DNA of 64,000 nt. Origin: Gammaproteobacteria bacterium. GTDB lineage: Bacteria; Pseudomonadota; Gammaproteobacteria; JAJFKO01. The stretch is from NCBI GenBank assembly GCA_021773175.1, contig JAJFKO010000010.1, positions 94,958 to 158,957 of the forward strand, read 5' to 3'. The notes below the pieces were generated by a model that was given only the letters and a program-made list of their open reading frames with translations, searched no databases and was not told the DNA's origin. How positions within the stretch are numbered: position 1 is the first letter of the stretch; each line of letters begins with the position of its first letter. Shown here piece after piece: positions 19,647 to 29,600 of the stretch. The translations under genes and the position numbers were made by a program.

Positions 19647-20660
19647 CTACCTGGGTTGGGTAACAGATTGAAGTATAGAGTAAATTTGAGCATTTAGTAT
19701 GGGTATGGCGTGAATGGTTTTTTGGGCTTCGTTGAGTCCTAGCATCGTAGTATAGCTCTGTGGATCACTACTAAGAATGCGATCAATATTATAAGCAAGC
19801 CAGTTCAACCAATCAGCAAATAAACCAGCGATACCCGCTTTGATATTGTCGTTATTAAAATTAATGGAGCTGGTTTTTGAATAAACCTTAATGAATTTTG
19901 CTAAATATAATTCATTAATAATAAACCTACTATCAATACACCAGTAAATAGCCGTAACAACCAGATCTTTAACTTGATTAATATACCCCGCGGATTCCCA
20001 GTCGATGATATGGCAATTTTGATTTTTATCCCATAATACATTTTTTGGGTCTAGATCGCGGTGGCTGATAATCAAATTTTCTTGTAATAAAGGTAAGTAG
20101 TTATGAAATTGTTGTGTAATATTTATGATGTCAGGAAGAATCGCATCGAGTTTTCTTCCGACAGAAAGTTTTCGTTGTTGTAACTTGTATAATAAATTTT
20201 TCCAGTGCTCAGTCGATGGTATTTCTATTTCAGTCGCAGCAACATTGGCCAATTCAAATTTTGAGTTATGTATAAAGCTTAATACAGCTGCAATTGTGCT
20301 TACATGTTCAGAGGTAATATCATCTTGTTTAATTATTTTGCCGTGAATATATGGAAACACCATAAAGACATCGTTGTCATCAATGAATAAAACATCATCA
20401 TAACAATATAAGGCTGGAACACTGGGAGTCACGTTTTGTAATAATTGAGAGATTTCTTCAGCCGTACGATAGCGTTGCAGACTACTGTTTTTCTCCATAA
20501 TATCTGGATTAAGTTGTTTAATGATATAAACACCGCGTGTAGTTTTTAATTGCCAAGCTTGGTGCAGTAGGCCACCACTGACGCTGAGAATTTCTGCAAT
20601 AGATTTGCCTAGCTGATAAGCTCGGCAAATCTTGTTAATAGTTTCGTTATTTAAAGACAC
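19647..20660 (-). CDS. Aminoglycoside phosphotransferase (APH) family kinase
   Basis: This is a small-molecule kinase of the APH/choline-kinase fold. The N-lobe lysine is in GVYIIKQLNPD. The Brenner motif is LIISHRDLDPKNVLWD with catalytic Asp, and the metal-binding segment is CHIIDWESAG. The 337-residue length and DWE motif fit homoserine kinase II, choline kinase and phosphotransferase-type members, and the substrate cannot be read from sequence. It starts with GTG, 7 bases after the upstream MFS gene, implying an operon. The J-domain gene follows. Confidence 0.8.
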   Translation of the reverse strand: MSLNNETINKICRAYQLGKSIAEILSVSGGLLHQAWQLKTTRGVYIIKQLNPDIMEKNSSLQRYRTAEEISQLLQNVTPSVPALYCYDDVLFIDDNDVFMVFPYIHGKIIKQDDITSEHVSTIAAVLSFIHNSKFELANVAATEIEIPSTEHWKNLLYKLQQRKLSVGRKLDAILPDIINITQQFHNYLPLLQENLIISHRDLDPKNVLWDKNQNCHIIDWESAGYINQVKDLVVTAIYWCIDSRFIINELYLAKFIKVYSKTSSINFNNDNIKAGIAGLFADWLNWLAYNIDRILSSDPQSYTTMLGLNEAQKTIHAIPILNAQIYSILQSVTQPR

Positions 20661-20667
20661 GTTGATG

Positions 20668-22245
20668 CTACGCTTCTACGGCGTCGTCAATATTTTCTTG
20701 TGGCATTGAAAAGTCAGGTTTAGGTACCTTAATTAATATGATCGTCAGTACAACACCAATTACTGCCAGAACAAATGAAATCTTCATACATTGTGACATC
20801 GCATGAACAAACGCAGTATGAGTATCATGCATGATATTGGGAATCATTGCTTTTGGGAAACTCGTTAACTGTGTTGCACTGTAATGCGTACTTGCCATGA
20901 GTTTACTTACTTCATGATTTTGTACTGTTGTTAAATGAAGATGTTTCGTTGCAAATAGTGAAAATAATTTTAGCTTACCGATAGCAACTAAGATAATAGA
21001 ACTAAAGATCAAGCCAATAGTATTACCATAACAACCAAACATGGTAAATGCGCCAGAAGCGGTGCTCAATTCATTTTGATCAACTGTTCGCATCATCGCG
21101 GTATTAAGAGCCGGGAAGGCTAAGCCTAATCCTAAGCCTGCAAATGCTAAGCCAATCATGGTCATCCAAACCGGTGTATGCAAAGTGGTAAAGGCAAAAA
21201 TCAAGACAGCGACGGCCGTACCTGCTGCACCCACTGTGATCGGAATGCGCGCATCCATTGAATCTGCGAATTTGCCGCCGAAATAAGAGAGTATACCAAA
21301 GGCGATAGTCATGACTAAAAACACAAAGCCGGTGTCAAAGGCACTATAATTCAACGTATTCTGTATATATAAATCGATAATGATCAATACTGCAGCAAAG
21401 TTATAGCCCATCGTTACGTAAACTAAAACACAGCCAAGGAAAGGTTTGTTTTTAAAGAGAGATAAACGTATTAACGGATACTTTCTACGTAGTTGTATAA
21501 AGATAAATGCAATTAAGAAAACTGCCGCGACGGCGACTAAACTTAAAAAATTTATCGATATTATGCTAACGGAACTTAACAAACTCAATGCATAAATGAG
21601 ACTCATAGATGCAACGGCAAGTAACATCATGCCCATGTAATCCATGGGTTCATCAAGAACGCGCTTCGGTTCTTTGGGTGTCACCTTTGTAATGATAAAC
21701 AGAACAAGTAAGCCTAAGGGAACATTGACATAGAAAATCCAACGCCAATCAAGTAAATGTAAAATAACCCCACCTAGCGTTGGACCAATGGCCATGCCTA
21801 ATGCGAAGGCACCAGATAAAACACCTAAAGCCATACCTTGTTTGTGTTCAGGAAAAGCGGTAAATACCAGTGAGTAAAGTGACGGAATAAATAGTGCACC
21901 GCCTAAGCCTTGTAACATACGACTAATGATGAGCATCCAGTCTGATGTAGCCATACCAGAAAACATTGAGCCAAGTAAAAAGAATACGGTACCAATGATA
22001 AACATGCGGCGTCGCCCAAAAATATCAGCAATACGGCCTGCAGCTAAAACAAAGGATGCCCAGGTGAGTACATAAGCACTTAATACCCATTGAATAATGG
22101 TTAAGCTAGCATGTAATGATTTGGATATATCGACAATCGCAACATTTACCGCAGTATAATCAACTTGCACCATAACAGCGAGAATACAAACGGCAAATAA
22201 GATCCACATGGGTCGCGAATTTTCTTTAAATTTAAGAGTTGGCAT
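20668..22245 (-). CDS. MFS multidrug transporter, DHA2 (EmrB/QacA) type
   Basis: The 525 residues contain about 14 hydrophobic helices, typical of DHA2 drug:H+ antiporters. The family markers are seen. Motif A is AGRIADIFGRRRMF, the helix-5 motif is LSGAFALGMAIGPTLGGVIL, and the WRWIFYVNVPLG segment follows. No membrane-fusion protein (EmrA) lies next to it. It is probably an exporter of hydrophobic compounds. It leads a minus-strand unit with the APH-like gene 7 bases downstream, so the pair could modify and export related compounds. Confidence 0.85.
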   Translation of the reverse strand: MPTLKFKENSRPMWILFAVCILAVMVQVDYTAVNVAIVDISKSLHASLTIIQWVLSAYVLTWASFVLAAGRIADIFGRRRMFIIGTVFFLLGSMFSGMATSDWMLIISRMLQGLGGALFIPSLYSLVFTAFPEHKQGMALGVLSGAFALGMAIGPTLGGVILHLLDWRWIFYVNVPLGLLVLFIITKVTPKEPKRVLDEPMDYMGMMLLAVASMSLIYALSLLSSVSIISINFLSLVAVAAVFLIAFIFIQLRRKYPLIRLSLFKNKPFLGCVLVYVTMGYNFAAVLIIIDLYIQNTLNYSAFDTGFVFLVMTIAFGILSYFGGKFADSMDARIPITVGAAGTAVAVLIFAFTTLHTPVWMTMIGLAFAGLGLGLAFPALNTAMMRTVDQNELSTASGAFTMFGCYGNTIGLIFSSIILVAIGKLKLFSLFATKHLHLTTVQNHEVSKLMASTHYSATQLTSFPKAMIPNIMHDTHTAFVHAMSQCMKISFVLAVIGVVLTIILIKVPKPDFSMPQENIDDAVEA

Positions 22246-22583
22246 GATGATTGCACCTAAGTATAAAATTTAAGCGATTTTACGCTTGCTATACTATTTG
22301 TACAACCGTATTTTTACGGATTGTGGATTAATTGTTTATTTCTCTGTGGCTTAGCTTATCAAGCACTGCAGAAAAGTATATAATTTCGCGGGTCCACACA
22401 ATTATACCCGTCACGACTTATTTTTAGGATTTTATCGCATCGGGATTTTTTACGAGGAGGGTGTTTTAAATCGCAGGTAATAGCCAGGCTATTGACAAGA
22501 TTTAATGTGCACTCCTCGTAGCAAATAACAGGCGAGAAAACCTAAAAATGAGTCGTGACGGGTTATACATAAGGAAATGAAAA
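22246..22583. other. Gene-free divergent region holding MITE copy 1
   Basis: This stretch lies between the MFS gene and glsB. It holds a small CCGTA-TTTT-TACGG hairpin (22306-22319), an AAGCG..CGCTT dyad (near 22272), and the 156-base inverted-repeat element at 22407-22562. The glsB ribosome site AAGGAAATG lies just after the element. Confidence 0.7.
22407..22562. mobile_element. MITE-like inverted-repeat element, copy 1
   Basis: It is 156 bases and has terminal inverted repeats CCCGTCACGACT..AGTCGTGACGGG that continue imperfectly through TATTTTTAGGATTTTATCGC. It is flanked by TATA on the left and TTATA on the right. Inside are paired TACGAGGAG/CTCCTCGTA, TTTAAATC/GATTTAA and a central AATAGCC-A-GGCTATT hairpin, so the whole element can fold as one long stem. 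A clearly related copy lies at 63826-63980. It encodes no protein. Confidence 0.85.
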
Positions 22584-22844
22584 ATGTTAGCAACACATGG
22601 AATTATCACATTAGTTATTGTCGGCATTATTGCTGGCTGGCTTGCCGGCTTGATTGTTAAAGGCAGTGGCTTTGGTATTTTTCTCAATATGATCATCGGT
22701 GTCATCGGCGCCTTTTTAGGGGGTTATATTTTCTCCCTGCTAGGTATCATGACAACGGGCATAATTGGCTTAATTATTGCAGCAATCATTGGCGCAATTG
22801 TGTTATTACTGATTGTTGGTATTATTCGCAAGATTGTTAAATAA
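22584..22844 (+). CDS. GlsB/YeaQ/YmgE family small membrane protein
   Basis: The 86-residue protein is made of three transmembrane helices rich in Gly and Ile. It matches the YeaQ/YmgE pattern: GIIAGWLAGLIVKGSGFGIFLNMIIGVIGAFLGGYIFSLLG and a C-terminal hydrophobic helix ending RKIVK. In Gram-negative bacteria these proteins are associated with general stress. Function is not well defined. The MITE copy ends 21 bases before the start codon and may affect its expression. Confidence 0.85.
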   Translation: MLATHGIITLVIVGIIAGWLAGLIVKGSGFGIFLNMIIGVIGAFLGGYIFSLLGIMTTGIIGLIIAAIIGAIVLLLIVGIIRKIVK

Positions 22845-22882
22845 CTATAGAATTATTATAAATATAGAAAGAGGATGGGCGG

Positions 22883-24049
22883 ATGTTAGAAGTAGGCATA
22901 GATGCAATTAGTTTTAGTTGTTCAAATCATTATCTTGATTTGACTCTTCTAGCAGAAGCCCGAGGAATCGATCCTGACAAATTCAATCTTGGCCTAGGTC
23001 AATACAAAATTAGTTGTGCAGCACCTGATGAAGATATCATTACATTAGGTGCTGCTGCAGCTGAACGCGTATTAAATTATGTTGATCGCAATGAGATTGA
23101 TCATGTCTTATTTGCGACGGAAACTGGCATCGATCAATCTAAAGCTGCGGCAGCCTATATCCACAAATTATTAGAGTTATCGCCACATTGCAGTGTGATT
23201 GAACTCAAGCAAGCTTGTTACAGTGGTACTGCGGCGATACAAATGGCGGCGGGTATCGTAGCACGTAATCCACGCAGCAAAGTTTTAGTCGTTGCCTCTG
23301 ATATTTCTCATTATGATTTAGCGACACCTGCTGAATCTTCCCAAGGAGCTGGCGCTGCTGCTATGATTATTAGCGCCGACCCTCGTGTTTTAATTTTAGA
23401 TCCTGCTCGTGGCTTCTTTAGTGAAGAGGTTTATGACTTTTGGCGTCCTAACTACAGTGCGGTTGCTATGATTGATGGTGCTTATTCTGTGGATATGTTT
23501 ATGAAAGGGCTGGAAATGTCATGGCAACATTATCAACAGCAAAGTAAAACAAGCTTTGCTGATCATGCATTCTATTGCTACCATACTCCAGTACCACGCC
23601 TTGTAGAAAAAGCGCAAATGCGCTTAGCAGAAATTAATGGCGTTACTTTAGAAAAAGCTGAAATGAAAAAAATGGTGGCGCCAACGTTAGAGTATATTAA
23701 AAATATTGGTAACTGCTATACGGCTTCGATGTATATTTCATTGCTATCACTGCTTAATCATCAAGATAAGCTGGCGGCGAATTCAAGACTTGGTTTTTAT
23801 AGTTATGGTTCAGGTTGTGCCGCTGAATTTTTTAGTGGACGCCTACAAGCAAACTACCAAACAATGTTAGAAGCTGATTACTATGCTGATATGCTTGCTA
23901 GTCGTAAAGCTATTTCATTCGAGCAATATGAAGAATGGCATGAATTTAAATTGCCAGAAGATGGTAGTCAGTTAGTGTTGCCTAAAGCGAGTAACTGTAA
24001 ATACCGTTTAGCTGAAATTGATGCTCATAAGCGTATTTATGTAAGCTAA
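22883..24049 (+). CDS. mvaS: Hydroxymethylglutaryl-CoA synthase (mevalonate pathway)
   Basis: The enzyme condenses acetyl-CoA and acetoacetyl-CoA into HMG-CoA. It has the thiolase-fold catalytic set of bacterial MvaS: Glu80 in FATETGID, Cys112 in LKQACYSGTAA, and His234 in YCYHTPVPRL. The 388-residue length is normal. The family start (EVGIDAISF) is also seen. GAGGATGGGCGG precedes the ATG. No other mevalonate genes are in the window. In gammaproteobacteria this pathway is uncommon, but Coxiella uses it, which supports the lineage guess. yhhQ follows 13 bases after the stop. Confidence 0.93.
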   Translation: MLEVGIDAISFSCSNHYLDLTLLAEARGIDPDKFNLGLGQYKISCAAPDEDIITLGAAAAERVLNYVDRNEIDHVLFATETGIDQSKAAAAYIHKLLELSPHCSVIELKQACYSGTAAIQMAAGIVARNPRSKVLVVASDISHYDLATPAESSQGAGAAAMIISADPRVLILDPARGFFSEEVYDFWRPNYSAVAMIDGAYSVDMFMKGLEMSWQHYQQQSKTSFADHAFYCYHTPVPRLVEKAQMRLAEINGVTLEKAEMKKMVAPTLEYIKNIGNCYTASMYISLLSLLNHQDKLAANSRLGFYSYGSGCAAEFFSGRLQANYQTMLEADYYADMLASRKAISFEQYEEWHEFKLPEDGSQLVLPKASNCKYRLAEIDAHKRIYVS

Positions 24050-24062
24050 GGTCTAACTATTC

Positions 24063-24773
24063 GTGAATAAACTACCGCAAAGTTCTTATGTGGAAAAAAA
24101 TCAAAATAAAGTTTTTATTATATTAGCTGTATTATCTATGCTATTTATCGCGGCTATTATCATTTCTGACATCTTAACCTATAAAGTGGTCACCATTTTT
24201 GACTGGAGTACGTCATTAGCATTATTTAGTTATCCTTTAAGCTATGCAATTATGGATGTGGTTAGTGAGTGTTTTGGACGCAGTGTTGCGGTAGCAATTA
24301 TTATTGCAGGACTTGTGATTGAATTAATGGCGGATTGTTCATTAGCCTTTTCTACAACAATAGTTAGTAAATTTGATGTTCACTATCAACATGCTTTCGC
24401 AATAGCACTTTCAGGATTAGGAAAGGTTGCTCTAGGTTCTATCATTGCGGCGTTGTTAGGTTATCTAGTAAACACAATTATCATGCTATATCTAAAAAAA
24501 CGTTACCAAGGAAAATACTTCCAAATGCGTTCTATTATTTCAACCTTAGTCGGCGAAGCGGTGTTTATTGTTTTGGCTTATACAATTTGGTTTTGGGGAA
24601 CGGGTATCGGAGAACAAAAAATTATACAAATGATCATGTTTTCTTTTGTGTTTAAAATATTATTTGCAATTGTGTATAGTTTTATTGGTGCAGAACTATC
24701 GAAAAAAGTGAAAAGTTATATGTCAAAAGATCTTTTTGACAGAGACGAGTCTATAAATTTAATTTCAGTCTGA
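24063..24773 (+). CDS. yhhQ: Queuosine precursor transporter YhhQ (VUT family)
   Basis: The 236-residue membrane protein has six hydrophobic segments. It matches the VUT/DUF165 family: ISDILTYKVVTIF, SYPLSYAIMDVVSECFGR and the late VGEAVFIVLAYTIWFWG. E. coli YhhQ imports the queuosine precursors preQ0 and preQ1. It starts with GTG. It follows mvaS by 13 bases, so they are likely co-transcribed, although the pathways differ. Expected length is about 220-240. Confidence 0.88.
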   Translation: MNKLPQSSYVEKNQNKVFIILAVLSMLFIAAIIISDILTYKVVTIFDWSTSLALFSYPLSYAIMDVVSECFGRSVAVAIIIAGLVIELMADCSLAFSTTIVSKFDVHYQHAFAIALSGLGKVALGSIIAALLGYLVNTIIMLYLKKRYQGKYFQMRSIISTLVGEAVFIVLAYTIWFWGTGIGEQKIIQMIMFSFVFKILFAIVYSFIGAELSKKVKSYMSKDLFDRDESINLISV

Positions 24774-24797
24774 AATTCATTTAAAACAGGAGCTTTT

Positions 24798-25529
24798 ATG
24801 CAAAATACAGCGAGTAAACTTCAAGAAATTATAAGGGATTTAGATTCTGAGCTTACTTGGCTTTGTCGGACTTATTTTTCAGTAAGCACTCCAAGGTTTG
24901 TGCAAGCATTGCAAACTGTACTTAGAAGTCGAGAGATGCTGAATTTTATTCAGTATATACGAAATAATAGTCTATTTATGCTAGCAGCATTGCCAACTAG
25001 TTTTGTTCGACTCCTCATGGATAATATCACTTTTTTACAAGTTCAAAATAGAACACTTTTGGAAAACTTATTATATTCAAACATTTCATTGTTACCAGTG
25101 AATAGACAAAGAGCGGCTGCTCAGCTTCCAGCTAATAGAGGAGATGCAATACTTCAACTAGCTAGCGATCCAGAAATTGGAATATGGTTAGCCGTTAGAT
25201 TAGCAAGAATTTTTGAACGAATATTACTTCGACATAGAGATATTATTGATATTTTATATGTTGATGACATGCCTGATAGAATTTCTCAACGCTTACCTGC
25301 TAGAGAGGTTGCATTGCAGCAATATGATGCTATTTTTGAACTGCTTAACCAAGACTGGCGGTATTTTGTAGCAAGACCTTTGGGATGGTTTGCTGAAAAT
25401 AAAGGCAAAGTTGTTGGTGGTGTTGTTGCTGGTTTAGGTTTTATGTGGTGGGTTTCACGTACAGAAGCTGATGCTACTCCAGCTACACAACCTAATACCA
25501 CTTTATTAGCAAGAAATCTTTCTAAGTGA
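24798..25529 (+). CDS. Unknown 243-residue protein with C-terminal membrane segment
   Basis: I recognise no family. It is helical and Arg/Leu-rich, with no signal peptide. It has one hydrophobic C-terminal stretch (about 209-225, VVGGVVAGLGFMWWV) followed by a short polar tail. This tail-anchor topology is seen in some bacterial effectors that enter host membranes, but also in ordinary proteins. A good AACAGGAG site precedes the ATG. It follows yhhQ by 24 bases and ends before the convergent msrBA. Confidence 0.6.
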   Translation: MQNTASKLQEIIRDLDSELTWLCRTYFSVSTPRFVQALQTVLRSREMLNFIQYIRNNSLFMLAALPTSFVRLLMDNITFLQVQNRTLLENLLYSNISLLPVNRQRAAAQLPANRGDAILQLASDPEIGIWLAVRLARIFERILLRHRDIIDILYVDDMPDRISQRLPAREVALQQYDAIFELLNQDWRYFVARPLGWFAENKGKVVGGVVAGLGFMWWVSRTEADATPATQPNTTLLARNLSK

Positions 25530-25584
25530 TATCCCAAAAGATTGTCTTATCATTCTGAGATGGCGTTCGATATGCATTGAAGAA

Positions 25585-26445
25585 TTAATCCTCGAAACGT
25601 TTTACATAGCGATGACAGTAAGGCGCATTGCCTGTTTTTGCATAATAGTCTTGATGATAATCTTCAGCTGGCCAAAAAGTTGCAACGGGTTCTACTTGTG
25701 TTGCTATAGATAAACCTTGTTGCTCAAGTTGAGTAATTAAATTTGCAATAATCTCTTTTTGTTTTGTATCGTAATAAAATATCTTGCTTAGATATTGTGA
25801 GCCACGGTCGGGACCTTGACCATCTGCTTGTAGCGGATTATGAATTTCAAAAAATAATTTAGTTAACGTTATATAATTAATTCGTGTAGGGTCATAGATC
25901 ACGCGAATGGCTTCAACGTGTTCTGTGGTTCCTGAACAGATTCTTTCGTAACTAGGATGATCAACATGACCGCCCGTATAACCTACTTCAGTTTTCAGCA
26001 CACCATCTTGTTGTTTTAATAATGCTTCAACACCCCAAAAACAGCCACCAGCATAAATGGCTTCTTCACTATCAACGACTTCAGTATCTGTTACAAAATC
26101 AATAGCAAGAGAGTTGACACAGTGGCGAGTATTTTTTTCAGTTATATATTCACCATGAAAAACGTGGCCAAGATGCGCGTTGCAACGCTGACATAAAATC
26201 TCAGTGCGTCGACCATCCGCATCTGTATCTCGTTTAATCGTATTAGCAATCTCATCATCAAAGCTAGGCCAGCCACAACTGGATAAAAACTTGTTGGTCG
26301 AGCGAAATAAAGCGAGTCCGCATTGGCGGCAAAGATAGGTACCTTTGACCATATGCTCATTATATTCATTGGCCATGGGCATTTCGGTGCCTTTATCGTT
26401 AACAATATGTAAAATTTCAGGGGTGAGACTGGCTGATTTATCCAT
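25585..26445 (-). CDS. msrBA: Fused peptide-methionine sulfoxide reductase MsrB-MsrA
   Basis: The protein repairs both R- and S-methionine sulfoxide. Residues about 5-120 are MsrB with zinc cysteines C39xxC42 and C85xxC88 and the resolving or catalytic Cys109 in RHCVNS (usually RYCxN). Residues about 128-286 are MsrA with the GCFWG motif (Cys135), GYTGGH and GQGPDRGSQY. MsrB precedes MsrA; the opposite order also occurs in other bacteria. The domain pair is complete, so it should act on both isomers. Confidence 0.93.
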   Translation of the reverse strand: MDKSASLTPEILHIVNDKGTEMPMANEYNEHMVKGTYLCRQCGLALFRSTNKFLSSCGWPSFDDEIANTIKRDTDADGRRTEILCQRCNAHLGHVFHGEYITEKNTRHCVNSLAIDFVTDTEVVDSEEAIYAGGCFWGVEALLKQQDGVLKTEVGYTGGHVDHPSYERICSGTTEHVEAIRVIYDPTRINYITLTKLFFEIHNPLQADGQGPDRGSQYLSKIFYYDTKQKEIIANLITQLEQQGLSIATQVEPVATFWPAEDYHQDYYAKTGNAPYCHRYVKRFED

Positions 26446-26601
26446 GGTTATTTACCTTAACTTAAGTTTCTTATTATTAATTATAATTGCGCAATCATAA
26501 AACAAAATAAATACCTTGGCGAGTCTGCACAAGGAGCTTGACTCAATCATAAGATGTTAATACAGTTCTACATTATTTTAATCGCCACAGAAGGTTCTAA
26601 G

Positions 26602-29600
26602 ATGCTGATACTTAAAGGAAAACATGCTTTCTCATCATTTCGCTTACAACAAAAGCTAACAAATTTAAAGCAAGTTAGTACTCAGCTAACAAATATTAGC
26701 GCCAACAAGGTATTTTTTATCGATGAAACCCAGGAGCTGGCAGAAAATGAACAAGCGTTATTGCAACAAATTTTGCCTGTCGCATCCAGCCCTGATTTAG
26801 ATTTAAAACACAAAGATTACGTTTTAGTACTACCTCGAGTTGGCACTATCTCACCATGGTCATCAAAAGCCAGTGAGATAATTGTTAATTGTGGTTTAGA
26901 GAATGTTGCCCGCGCTGAGCGAGGCATTCTTTATGAGTTTGAATTTTCCGCGACAACAACAATAAGTAAAATTAAATTAGAAGAATTAGCTGCCGTGTTA
27001 CATGATCCTATGACGCAGTCACTTTGTTTTGATATTCAAGAAGCTCAAGAGCTTTTCTTGCATCCACAACCAAAACCATTACAAACAGTTTCTGTATTAG
27101 CTGAAGGTATTGTTGCTTTAGAAGAAATTAATTCGCGTTTAGGCTTAGCGATGGATAATGTTGAAATGGAATATCTACTTAATCATTATCAATCAATACA
27201 ACGTGACCCAAGTGATGCTGAGTTAATGATGTTCGCGCAAGCAAACTCAGAACATTGCCGACATAAGATCTTTAACTGTAGTTGGGTGATTAATGGCAAA
27301 GAACAAGATAAAAGCTTGTTTGCCATGATCCGGAATACGTTTACAACACATCCTAATAATATTTTAGTGGCGTATGTAGATAATGGTTCTGTTGTCGAAG
27401 GCAGTGTCGGTGAACGTTTTTTTGTAACACCTGAAAATCAAGTTTATCAATTTTCCAATGAAGCTATTCATATGGTTACCAAAGTAGAAACGCATAATCA
27501 TCCAACAGCGATTGCACCATTTCCAGGTGCGGCAACCGGTGCTGGTGGTGAAATTCGTGATGAAGGCGCAACCGGTCGTGGCGCCAAACCAAAAGCGGGC
27601 TTGTGTGGCTTTTCCGTTTCAAATCTACACCTTCCAAAATTAGCTAAAGCTTGGGAAACGCCTTATGGTAAACCCGCGCATGTTGCATCCAGTCTTGATA
27701 TTATGCTCGATGCGCCGATTGGTGCTGCGGCATTTAATAATGAATTTGGTCGAGCCAATTTATGCGGCTATTTTCGCAGCTTTGAACTAACTGTTAATGG
27801 ACGCGTCTGGGGTTATCACAAACCGATAATGATTGCTGGTGGGTTGGGAAATATTCGTGACCATCACGTTGAAAAAGAACCGCTTCCTGTCGCGACACCA
27901 CTTATCGTTTTGGGTGGACCTGCTATGTTAATTGGTTTAGGTGGGAGTGCAGCTTCTTCAAAAAGTAGTGGCAGTGGTGCGCAACATTTAGATTTTGCTT
28001 CAGTGCAGCGCGGTAATCCAGAAATGCAACGTCGTGCACAACAAGTGATTGATGCTTGTTGGGAGATGGGTGACGACAATCCTATTTTATCGATTCATGA
28101 TGTGGGTGCCGGCGGCTTATCCAATGCTATTCCAGAAATTATAGAAGCAGCGAATCAAGGTGGCATTATTGAATTACGTAAAGTACCCAATGCTGAATTA
28201 GGCATGACACCTATGGAAATCTGGTGTAATGAAGCTCAAGAGCGCTACGTGTTGGCGATCGACAAAAATAAATTAAAACAATTTTTAGGCATGGCGAAAC
28301 GTGAGCGTGCGATTGTTGCGGTTGTTGGTGAAACAACTGCAGAAGAGCAATTACGCGTTACGGATGATATTTTTAATAATGCACCAATTGATATGCCATT
28401 ATCAGTCCTATTAGGTAATACACCGAAACTAGAACGACGCGTTACTCGTGAAGAAGTGACTTTACAAAAATTCATGACGCAAGACATTGAGCTCGGTGAT
28501 GCTGTGCAACGAGTTTTAGCATTACCAACTGTTGCCAGTAAAAACTTTTTAATTACGATTGGTGATCGCAGTATTGGTGGTTTAACCGCACGTGATCAAA
28601 TGGTTGGCCCATGGCAGGTGCCAGTTGCCGATGTCGCCGTGACGGCATCAAGTTTTACGGGTTACTCTGGTGAAGCAATGGCAATGGGTGAACGTCCGCC
28701 AATCGCATTGATTAATCCACAAGCCAGTGCGCGCATGGCTGTAGCAGAAGCCATAACTAATATTGCTGCAGCAAAAATTGATTCACTAGCGAATATTTCT
28801 TTATCAGCAAACTGGATGGCAGATTGTCGTGATGAACAACAAGCAATTGCTTTATTTGACGCGGTAAAAGCGATTGGCATGGAGCTTTGTCCTGATTTGG
28901 GTATTAATATTCCTGTGGGTAAAGACTCACTATCAATGCGCATGATGTGGCAAGATGATAATGAAACTAAACAAGTGACGGCACCATTATCATTAATTCT
29001 AAGTGCCTTTGCACATGTTTCAGATATCCGTAAAACTTGGACGCCGCAATTAAGCGTTGACCAAGGTGCAACGGAGTTATTATTAATTGATTTATCGCAA
29101 GGGCAGCAACGCTTAGGTGGCTCTGCATTGGCGCAAGTTTATCAACAACTCGGCGATGAAGCACCGGATGTTGTTGCTGCAAGCGTATTAAAGAATTTCT
29201 TTTTAGCGATGCAAGCATTACATGATGATAATTCTGTGTTAGCTTACCATGATCGATCTGATGGTGGATTGATGACTACGCTATGTGAAATGGCGTTTGC
29301 TGGACATTGTGGTGTAACAATAGATTTACCAAATATGGCAGCTACAATCGCACAATTATTTAATGAAGAATTAGGTGCCGTATTACAAATTAAACAGCAA
29401 GATAAAGACAGTGTGTTAGCTGTTCTCAAACAATATAATTTAATTGATTGTTGTCATAGTATTGGAACAACCAACACAACCGATAAAATTGAAATTTCTC
29501 ATCAAAACGAACAGGTGTTTAGCCAATCGCGAAGTGAGCTACAACGTATTTGGGCAGAAACAAGTTACCATATACAAGCATTGCGCGATAACCCTGAAAC

